Source: Alphaproteobacteria bacterium (lineage in GTDB: Bacteria; Pseudomonadota; Alphaproteobacteria; UBA6615). Taken from it: a stretch of 35,900 nucleotides of DNA. A program made the position numbers and the translations under genes. The DNA is taken from positions 1 to 35,900 of the forward strand of contig JAPKDV010000009.1 in the NCBI GenBank assembly GCA_028822385.1, given 5' to 3'. A model generated the notes under the pieces. That model was not told where the DNA came from. It made no database searches and worked only from the letters and a program-made list of their open reading frames with translations. Every line of letters starts with the position of its first letter. The first letter of the stretch is position 1. Positions 28,649 through 35,900 of the stretch are shown here, piece after piece.

Positions 28649-29071
28649 TTAGCGTTTCTCGTAGTAGGAGCCCTGAAGGCTCTTAATCTCTAAGGCATTT
28701 AGGTTGGGATCTTCAACAAAGAAGGTCTCCTGCTGCGTGTCCTGACCTTCAAACCGAATATAGGGTTCGTCATAGAACCCAACGGACTTCCGGACATTTT
28801 CCTTAATCCGTAGGTAAACATCCCATTCGATGTGAACTCCAAAATGCGGTACACACACGGCCCCCATATCAACGACATGACGCTCTCTGTCAGATTCAAC
28901 CTGGGTTCTGGGTATGCTTTCATGGAGCGTTAGTTCATTGCCCCAAAAATCAACATCCTGCCACTTCCCCTCTTCCGAAGGGCCTAGTTTGCACCCGAGA
29001 ATCTCGGTGTAGAACGGCAGTGTAGCGGGAAGGTGACCAGCAAGAACGGCAAGGTGAAAAATGTTGCTCAT
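28649..29071 (-). CDS. VOC family protein
   Basis: FHLAVLAGHLPATLPFYTEILGCKLG...FFVEDPNLNALEIKS. Confidence 0.88.
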   Translation of the reverse strand: MSNIFHLAVLAGHLPATLPFYTEILGCKLGPSEEGKWQDVDFWGNELTLHESIPRTQVESDRERHVVDMGAVCVPHFGVHIEWDVYLRIKENVRKSVGFYDEPYIRFEGQDTQQETFFVEDPNLNALEIKSLQGSYYEKR

Positions 29072-29117
29072 AAACTTTTAACTCTACAATTAATGATTGC
29101 GTGAATACACATCATCT

Positions 29118-29180
29118 ATGTCGAAAATCGTTCTAGGCAACATGTCCAAATTTAAGCAACGTCAACCGTTTCTGCCGTAA
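29118..29180 (+). other. 20-aa candidate ORF MSKIVLGNMSKFKQRQPFLP, related at its 5' end to the 839-919 ORF
   Basis: ATGTCGA-N6-TTCTAGGCAACATGT-N-CAA shared in phase with the 839-919 ORF; no convincing SD upstream. Confidence 0.35.
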
Positions 29181-29198
29181 CCGATTTAGACGTCCGGC

Positions 29199-30197
29199 TT
29201 ATACTGGACCGATTAAAACCTTTCCGTCCCGCGAATCACGGGCGGAATGTTCCGCAGCGTCTTTGATCTGTTCAAAGCTGTACTGACCCGCAACAGCAAT
29301 CCGCAAAACACCTTTTTCCATCTGTTCGGCGAGTTCGGCATAGAGCTTCAGAATTGCTGCGGGCTCAGCCAACTGCAGCCATTGCGACATCCAGAAGCCA
29401 CGAATGGTGATATTTCGAAAATGCAGGTGTCCGCCATATATCTGGCAAGGTTCCTTACTCAGGACGCCATAGTTCACCAAGGTTGCCCCATTCGACAGGT
29501 TTTGGGCCAGTGCATCGGTCGAAGACCCTGCAATCGCATCAAGGCCGAGCCTCACCGGGGCACCCGCCGTGGCATCTTCCACTTTTTGTTTTAGTTCGTC
29601 AGAAGGGCCGCCGGTGTGCTCAATGACAATAGCACCCGGAACGTCCAGAAGATGCGTACCAGATTCGACCCGCCGGACAATATTCAGAGTATTAATGCCT
29701 CGGCTTCCAGCTAGTTGGGCGAAACAGGTCCCAACGGCTGAGTTTGCCACATTCTGTATCGCCCAATCTCCAGTTTCCAAATCGACGAAATCCCGCAGCA
29801 TTAGACTTGCTGTGGCAGGTCCTGACCGCAACATGGCAGCTTGTTGCAAATCTATTCCTGGGGATAGCGGGACCAAGGATTTCACCGGCCTAACAATCTT
29901 GCTTTGCCAGGTAGGCGCCGTAAACGGCATGACTAGGTCACCAACACTAAAACCAGAAACCCCTGGCCCCGTTGCAATAATGCGTCCAACGCCCTCGCGC
30001 CCCATATCACAGGGAAGCGACGGTGGCGCCCCACCATAAATCCCCCCTGTCATCATGAGGTCAGACGGGTTTAGGGGCATATAGATCATATCAATCTCTA
30101 CCTCGCCGGCACCCGCAGGATCAGGATCCGGCGCCTCAACACACTCCAGAACCTCTGATGCGAGGCCGAAACAACTAAACTGAATTTTTTTGATCAT
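29199..30197 (-). CDS. MDR-family zinc-type alcohol dehydrogenase/enoyl reductase-like protein
   Basis: MPLNPSDLMMTGGIYG, GREGVGRIIATGPGVSGFSVGDLVM, NVANSAVGTCFAQLAGSRGI. Confidence 0.9.
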   Translation of the reverse strand: MIKKIQFSCFGLASEVLECVEAPDPDPAGAGEVEIDMIYMPLNPSDLMMTGGIYGGAPPSLPCDMGREGVGRIIATGPGVSGFSVGDLVMPFTAPTWQSKIVRPVKSLVPLSPGIDLQQAAMLRSGPATASLMLRDFVDLETGDWAIQNVANSAVGTCFAQLAGSRGINTLNIVRRVESGTHLLDVPGAIVIEHTGGPSDELKQKVEDATAGAPVRLGLDAIAGSSTDALAQNLSNGATLVNYGVLSKEPCQIYGGHLHFRNITIRGFWMSQWLQLAEPAAILKLYAELAEQMEKGVLRIAVAGQYSFEQIKDAAEHSARDSRDGKVLIGPV

Positions 30198-30253
30198 GCC
30201 GCTTCCAAGCAGGTAATTTGATTACGAATGAGGGGCCATCGCCGATGGCACTG

Positions 30254-30352
30254 TCAGTCTGGCGGGAACCAGCCTCCGAATTGCCAACCAATATAAATCC
30301 AAACCGCACCAAACCCTAAAATGAAGGCGATGATGTCGAGTTTACTCGGCAC
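30254..30352 (-). other. candidate 32-aa single-TM peptide MPSKLDIIAFILGFGAVWIYIGWQFGGWFPPD (GTG start)
   Basis: Reads as one hydrophobic helix with Trp/Tyr belt; no clear SD, so may be a remnant. Confidence 0.3.
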
Positions 30353-30422
30353 TAAGATCGTAGCCGCGCAATAGAATAAGCTGTAAAATTATATCGCAAA
30401 ACAGAGTATCGGGGTGATGCCA

Positions 30423-30557
30423 TGACCCTTCTCCGGAGGCAACTGCTACCATAGAATTTCTGCGAATACGTCGGCTAATAGTCACTCGTCGGCATACATT
30501 TTCCCCGGCATCATATGCGCTGGCCACTGTCCAAGGGCCGCTTCTCGCAGACCATCG
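30423..30557 (-). pseudogene. possible remnant of an IS3/IS66-type OrfA (HTH) transposase subunit
   Basis: RWSARSGPWTVASAYDAGENVCRRVTISRRIRRNSMVAVASGEG resembles RWS..K..IV.E.Y.PGENV..VARRH...WRR...VAV..GE; very degenerate. Confidence 0.25.
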
Positions 30558-30655
30558 GTGGAGGGAGAGGGAGCTGGTCGTCACCCTTCTTGCGCAAACC
30601 AGCAATACTATCCAATTCACATCAAAGCCGATTGAACTAATCCGAGAAGAGGAAT

Positions 30656-31522
30656 TCAGGAAGCGAATTCGATGATCACACTGCTACTTCTGCGTAAATT
30701 CAGATAGCTCGGGACCGATAAAAATTGTTGACCATCACCCAATTCGTTCAAAGTGGCACAGAGTGGCGCACCATCGATGCGAACGGCGTACTCTCCATTC
30801 TTGATCTTCGTATAATATGAGAGATCGAAAGAATATATGTCATTGTCAAGTACCGGAATTGCCTCAACGGACCAAGGTCTCCCGAGGACGTTTGCGGCAG
30901 ATGACATCTCACCCTCGCAGATATGGTCACGAGCTAAGGAAGATGAAGCTGTCTCACTCCCAACTCTGATCTGATCAACTACAGATATCCCTATACCTAG
31001 TTGGCTACAGAGTTCCTTCAACATGTCTGTATTACCAGACTGACGATAGCCAAATTTGAAATCAGCACCCACGACCAAATGTGCTGCCCGCAGGGAATCC
31101 AGCAAGACTCTACGCACAAACTCCGATGGAGTTAATACAGAAAAATCTTTTTCGAAATTCTGATTAAGGCAGAGGCCTGCTCCCAAACTAGCTAGCTCAC
31201 GGGTCTTTTGTGCAGTGGTAGCAAGACGGAAAGGCAATGCTGACGGGGCGAAAAACTCCCGCGGATGAGGATCAAACGTCAAAATTGCCGGACGTTTCAT
31301 CATCTCTTCTGATATACGCAATGTTTGCTGAAGAAGCTCCTGATGGCCGACATGCAGTCCATCAAAGTTGCCAATAGCATACACGTTTCCGTGCGATTTT
31401 TCAGACACCTCACGGTGATCTGTAAAGATTTTCATCTGCGGATTTCCTATTAGGCTCTTATTGCCGAATAGAGAAGTCATCTGAGAGCGAGCGGGTGACC
31501 GCATTGGTAACGGTGTAGTCAT
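30656..31522 (-). CDS. RibF-like FAD synthetase (FMN adenylyltransferase domain) with divergent C-terminus
   Basis: AIGNFDGLHVGHQELL, LTFDPHPREFF, LVVGADFKFGYRQSGN; the riboflavin-kinase GxxLGFPTAN motif was not found. Confidence 0.82.
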   Translation of the reverse strand: MTTPLPMRSPARSQMTSLFGNKSLIGNPQMKIFTDHREVSEKSHGNVYAIGNFDGLHVGHQELLQQTLRISEEMMKRPAILTFDPHPREFFAPSALPFRLATTAQKTRELASLGAGLCLNQNFEKDFSVLTPSEFVRRVLLDSLRAAHLVVGADFKFGYRQSGNTDMLKELCSQLGIGISVVDQIRVGSETASSSLARDHICEGEMSSAANVLGRPWSVEAIPVLDNDIYSFDLSYYTKIKNGEYAVRIDGAPLCATLNELGDGQQFLSVPSYLNLRRSSSVIIEFAS

Positions 31523-31846
31523 TTTTTACCAATTAACGAATTGTACTACTTTAATACGAGAAACTTCCAACATCGGTTCACATATTTCTTGTTAACCAGT
31601 GCTTAGCAGGTTGGCAAAGAATTAAGCGATAATATTTTATGTTAGTTACCAATGGCGGCATCCCGAGCCACAGCGCAACAACGAGATTATTTTCAGAGAT
31701 AGGATTTAGTCATATCCCCCCCAAGAGTTGTATAACCTCGAATAAAACTAGCTGCCGCGGTAAAACTAAGAGCTCCAACAGCACCCATTTCGCTTACCCG
31801 TCGCGCGTCACCAAGGTCGCTTCCGAACTCTAAACTGGACCAACCC

Positions 31847-33694
31847 TTGACGACTTCGCCTTCCGATATCGATCACCAGTTAGGCAACGACGCGCAGATA
31901 CTGTGGCGCATCATCCAGCTGTGCCTTCACTATCGCGGCCGTGTTCTCATCGCCGTCGGCGCAACCGTGATCGCCGCGCTATTCCAACTCGCTGTACCTC
32001 CGCTTCTCGGTAGTGCCGTTGATGGCGCGCTGGGCCTACTCGACACCGTTAGCTCCGCGAAGTCGGATGCCCGCACCACACTTTTCCAAACTGCAGCGCT
32101 GCTGCTCGGCGTCTCAATTCTACGCGGCCTCTTCACCCTCATACACAATTATACTGGCGAAGCCGTTGGCCATATGATGGCTAACGGCCTCCGGCTCGCC
32201 TTCTACAATAAACTGCAAGGTTTAAGCTTTTCATTCCACGACAGGGTTCATACCGGAGAGCTAATCACCCGCGGCATGCTCGACCTAGAAGGCGTACGGA
32301 TGTTCGTCAGTACCGGCCTGATGCGCCTCGTCCTGTTGACCATTCTAATTGGTGCCGGCTCTTATCTACTTCTCTCTGCCGACCTAATTCTCGGCGCCAT
32401 GAGCCTTAGTTTTGTGCCGTTCGTAGCATGGAAGTCGGCCATGGCGCGGCTCAAGCTGCGGTCTCTATGGCTGGCCCTGCAGGAGCGGATGGGGGTCATC
32501 GGCAGGATCATGGACGAGAACCTAACAGGCATCCGGGTGGTTCGTGCGTTCGGCGCTGAAAACTATGAGCTCGCCAAATATGGGGAAGCGGCGGACACCG
32601 CGATGGCGCTGGCCGACCAACGCATTAAGACCAGGGTGGCGTCGACCACAATCATGACGTTCGCCTATTTCATAGCAATGGGTCTTGTTCTGTGGGTTGG
32701 CGGATTGCGTGTGCTTGAGGGCCGTCTGACCGTGGGTGACTTAACCGAATTTCTCACCTTCATGACGATTCTTCAATCGCCGGTCCGCCAACTGGGCCTA
32801 CTAGTGAACTCGTTCGCTCGGGCCTCGACTACCGGACGCCGGCTGTTTGCGGTCCTCGATCTTGAGCCTACAATCGCTGACCGGCCCGGCGCAAAGCCGC
32901 TGCAAATCAAGGACTCCCTGGTCAGTTACGAAAATGTCTCGTTTAGCTATGACGGCGATGACGGCCTTCCAACACTGCATGGGGTCTCGTTCAAGGTCCA
33001 ACGTGGCCGGTCCCTCGGAATCGTTGGACCGCCAGGGGCCGGAAAATCGACAATCGCCCATCTGCTAACCCGCTTCTACGACGTCTCCGACGGCCGCATT
33101 ACCCTAGATGGTCAGGATGTACGCGATGTCACCTTGGAATCACTCCGCCGTCAGGTGTTGGCAGTACCACAGGACCCGTTCCTGTTTACGACATCGCTGG
33201 AAAACAACATCGCCTATGGCGATCCCTGGGCCGAAGACGGGTCCATCGTCAATGCTGCCTCTTTGGCACAGATTGATACATTTATTGGCAGTCTACCCGA
33301 AGGCTACAGTACCTTGGTAGGCGAACGCGGAGTATCACTGTCGGGGGGGCAGAAGCAGCGCATTGCGATCGCCCGTACCGCTATGCTCGAGCCAGCGGTA
33401 CTGATCCTCGACGATTCGACGGCGGCGATCGATGCTGGTACCGAGCAGCAGATCCGCGAGTTACTGAAAGCGCCCATGAAATCCTGCGCAACGATCTTTA
33501 TTTCCCACCGCTTGAGAACCCTACTCCATGCCGACGAGATTATATTTCTCAAGGGCGGACGAATCATCGAGCGGGGGACACACGACAGCCTGATCGCTCA
33601 AGGGGGCCACTACGCCGAACTCCATTTCTTACAAAACCAGCTCGACAACGAACTGGATAACAACCCCTCCAGCATTAAGGGGGCGGCGCAATGA
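31847..33694 (+). CDS. ABC exporter half-transporter (TMD-NBD), degenerate-site subunit
   Basis: Walker A GPPGAGKST, signature LSGGQ, Walker B AVLILDDSTAAID (Asp for catalytic Glu), H-loop ISHR; TTG start. Confidence 0.93.
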   Translation: MTTSPSDIDHQLGNDAQILWRIIQLCLHYRGRVLIAVGATVIAALFQLAVPPLLGSAVDGALGLLDTVSSAKSDARTTLFQTAALLLGVSILRGLFTLIHNYTGEAVGHMMANGLRLAFYNKLQGLSFSFHDRVHTGELITRGMLDLEGVRMFVSTGLMRLVLLTILIGAGSYLLLSADLILGAMSLSFVPFVAWKSAMARLKLRSLWLALQERMGVIGRIMDENLTGIRVVRAFGAENYELAKYGEAADTAMALADQRIKTRVASTTIMTFAYFIAMGLVLWVGGLRVLEGRLTVGDLTEFLTFMTILQSPVRQLGLLVNSFARASTTGRRLFAVLDLEPTIADRPGAKPLQIKDSLVSYENVSFSYDGDDGLPTLHGVSFKVQRGRSLGIVGPPGAGKSTIAHLLTRFYDVSDGRITLDGQDVRDVTLESLRRQVLAVPQDPFLFTTSLENNIAYGDPWAEDGSIVNAASLAQIDTFIGSLPEGYSTLVGERGVSLSGGQKQRIAIARTAMLEPAVLILDDSTAAIDAGTEQQIRELLKAPMKSCATIFISHRLRTLLHADEIIFLKGGRIIERGTHDSLIAQGGHYAELHFLQNQLDNELDNNPSSIKGAAQ

Positions 33695-35562
33695 CCACGA
33701 CGAACGACAGCACCCAGAACCCACCGGAGCGCGGCCGCCCACCACACGCCTATGTGGGCTCGCAGATCAACCTCGATGAGGAAATGTTTGGTGCACTGTT
33801 TGATGGTGGCGTGGTACGCCGATTCATGGCCTATGTGCGGCCCTACCGCAAACAAGTTTGGCTAGCAATCGCCGCAGTCTTGGTCGTCACCATGGCCCAA
33901 TTGGCCATACCACTAATTATTCGGTTCGGCATCGACAATGTGATTTTGGCCAACGATGGCGATGCCGTCGGCCTGCTTCTGGTGGTCATGGTGTTCGCGG
34001 CCGTCATTACGGTCAATTACGGCGCCAACTGGCTGCAGGACCGGCTGATAGGGATAACCGGCGAGCATGTCATCTTCGATCTACGCCAAGCCATGTACGC
34101 CCATCTGCAAAATGTATCTCTCTCGTTTATGGATAAAACCGAAACCGGGCGCATGATGTCGCGCCTAACCGGCGACGTAAACTCTCTGCAGGAATTTCTC
34201 GAAAACTCTGTCACCGCGTTCGGGGATCTGGTCCTGCTATTTGGCATCGTCGTCATCATGCTGACTATGGATTTTGAGCTTGGCATCCTCACCCTGTCGG
34301 TGGTGCCGACCTTGTTCATCGTCCGCGTGATCTGGTTGCCACGCGCACGGGTGGCATTCCGCCGCGCTCGAGAAACCAACTCCAACGCCAATGGCGCCCT
34401 GGCCGAAGGGATCCGAGCCGTACGAACGGTGCAGAGCATGCGACGCGAGTCGGTCAATTTCGATCTATACGACGAGAAGGTCCAAGATAATCTCAATGCA
34501 CACCTGAAGTCTGCCCAAATGGCCCAAATGATGGTGCCGATCGTCGACACTCTGACCGGTGCGGCGATGGGAATCGTGATCGTGGTCGGCGGTCTCCAAG
34601 TCCTAGATAGTACGCTTGACGTAGGCGTCATGATCGCCTTCCTATTTTACGTACAACGTTTTTTCGACCCTATCCGCTCGCTCACCATCCAGTACTCCGT
34701 AATGCAACGAGCCATGGCGTCGGGCAAACGAATCTTCGAAGTCCTCGACGTTCCCTTGGCTATCGACGACGGTCCCGATGCCATGGACCCAGATACCATA
34801 GAGGGATCAGTCGAGTTCCGTAACGTCACGTTCAGTTACGTCAAGAATCAGCCGGTATTACAGAATGTAAATTTTAAGCTGGCTCCGGGCGAGACTTTGG
34901 CCCTAGTTGGCCCGACAGGCTCGGGTAAAACTAGTATTACGTCGCTGCTACATCGGTTTTACGAGGTCAACGAGGGTGCGGTGCTGATCGACGGTTACGA
35001 CGTGCGCGACTACGCCAAGGCGGCGCTGGGTAAGCACATCGCCATGGTCTTGCAGGACCCTTTCCTATTCACCGGAACTATATTCGAGAACATCAGGTAC
35101 AGGACCGTCGGGGCGACCCGCGAGGATGTCGAACGCGCTACGCGCGTGGTAGGCGCCCATGATTTTATCACCCTGCTCGCCAACGGCTATGACACAATTC
35201 TCGAAGAACAAGGCCGTAACTTATCGCTCGGCCAGCGCCAATTGCTTAGTTTTGCCCGCGCACTGGTGGCAGACGCCAAGATACTGGTGCTCGACGAAGC
35301 GACGGCAAATATCGACAGCCATACCGAGCGCCAAATCCAAACAGCCCTCAAACGTTTGCTCGAGGGCCGCACCGGCATCGTCATCGCCCACCGGCTTGCC
35401 ACCGTGCGCAACGCCGATAGGATTGTCGTCCTGCAGAACGGCCACGTCGTCGAAATCGGACCCCACGCTGCGCTGGTCGCACAAGGCGGGCTCTACGCGC
35501 GTCTTTACGACCTTAACTACGCATCGTTCGACGATGTGCCGGAAGAACAGTTCAAATCATAG
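33691..35562 (+). CDS. ABC exporter half-transporter (TMD-NBD), consensus Walker B subunit
   Basis: Walker A GPTGSGKTS, signature LSLGQ, Walker B ILVLDEATANID, H-loop IAHR; ATGA overlap with the upstream gene. Confidence 0.94.
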   Translation: MTTTNDSTQNPPERGRPPHAYVGSQINLDEEMFGALFDGGVVRRFMAYVRPYRKQVWLAIAAVLVVTMAQLAIPLIIRFGIDNVILANDGDAVGLLLVVMVFAAVITVNYGANWLQDRLIGITGEHVIFDLRQAMYAHLQNVSLSFMDKTETGRMMSRLTGDVNSLQEFLENSVTAFGDLVLLFGIVVIMLTMDFELGILTLSVVPTLFIVRVIWLPRARVAFRRARETNSNANGALAEGIRAVRTVQSMRRESVNFDLYDEKVQDNLNAHLKSAQMAQMMVPIVDTLTGAAMGIVIVVGGLQVLDSTLDVGVMIAFLFYVQRFFDPIRSLTIQYSVMQRAMASGKRIFEVLDVPLAIDDGPDAMDPDTIEGSVEFRNVTFSYVKNQPVLQNVNFKLAPGETLALVGPTGSGKTSITSLLHRFYEVNEGAVLIDGYDVRDYAKAALGKHIAMVLQDPFLFTGTIFENIRYRTVGATREDVERATRVVGAHDFITLLANGYDTILEEQGRNLSLGQRQLLSFARALVADAKILVLDEATANIDSHTERQIQTALKRLLEGRTGIVIAHRLATVRNADRIVVLQNGHVVEIGPHAALVAQGGLYARLYDLNYASFDDVPEEQFKS

Positions 35563-35900
35563 AATTTGCGGTTATGGGTGGGAAACGCGAGAGAAACGCA
35601 GAATACGTGCCGAGAAACTGCGGGAGCTTGGAGAGCTGGAGGGCTTGTTAAAGCTAAAGGGTTTACTGACTTAGTGCTGTTCCGGACGTATGCAGAAAGG
35701 AGTAAAATTTATTTCCTGAGACGCACTACCAGGTGCACTAAGCTCGACAGAAGATACGGCTTTATTGACCCCTGCCTTAGCTGGCACCCTCCCCCGAAAC
35801 CAGTTCCGTTAGCTGAATCCCACTGAAACGAGATTTATTCGTCCGGATTAGTATTAATAGGGGATACGGGGAGTCCCAACTGAGAAAGCGGGGGTGCCCC

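Noticed and set aside
30460-30560. Short reading LREAALGQWPAHMMPGKMYADE* suggestive of an aminoglycoside phosphotransferase N-terminus
   Set aside because: Only ~9 residues look familiar; no supporting APH motifs downstream and a stop follows immediately
35159-35674. 171-aa plus-strand ORF ending KLRELGELEGLLKLKGLLT
   Set aside because: Out-of-frame overlap with the second ABC gene; the Leu/Lys/Glu tail is from low-complexity intergenic sequence
1-35900. CRISPR arrays, tRNA/rRNA genes, phage or integrase modules
   Set aside because: No regularly spaced repeats, no cloverleaf- or rRNA-like segments, and no integrase/phage protein motifs among the ORFs on visual inspection

Overview
The window is a densely packed bacterial chromosomal segment, probably alphaproteobacterial judging by gene content (inference). 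It holds about 33 protein-coding genes on both strands. I found no rRNA, tRNA, CRISPR array, phage module or intact IS element. The gene content is an accessory catabolic/detoxification region: alpha/beta hydrolases, an amidohydrolase with a Rieske ferredoxin, two TauD/TfdA-type dioxygenases, an MBL-fold hydrolase, FAH, VOC and YciI proteins, an MDR reductase, a phytoene-dehydrogenase-like FAD oxidoreductase, a thioesterase, three GSTs, an FMN-dependent alpha-hydroxy-acid oxidase, SelO, MsrA, gdhA, a PHB depolymerase, MFS and BASS transporters, a RibF-like protein, and a two-gene heterodimeric ABC exporter. The main non-routine signals are: (1) an unannotated 26-codon ORF (839-919, -) with a 12-nt perfect anti-SD match and a UUCG-loop terminator; (2) a second short ORF (29118-29180, +) that shares its first ~32 nt in phase with the first; (3) two adjacent decaying genes, a cupin with one in-frame amber codon and a GMC oxidoreductase with an ochre codon, an internal deletion and a frameshift; (4) inverted repeats of PhaR-site type upstream of the PHB depolymerase; (5) a degenerate-site ABC heterodimer; and (6) a fragmented intergenic zone at 30.2-30.6 kb. 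No database search was run, so all family names come from motif recognition.
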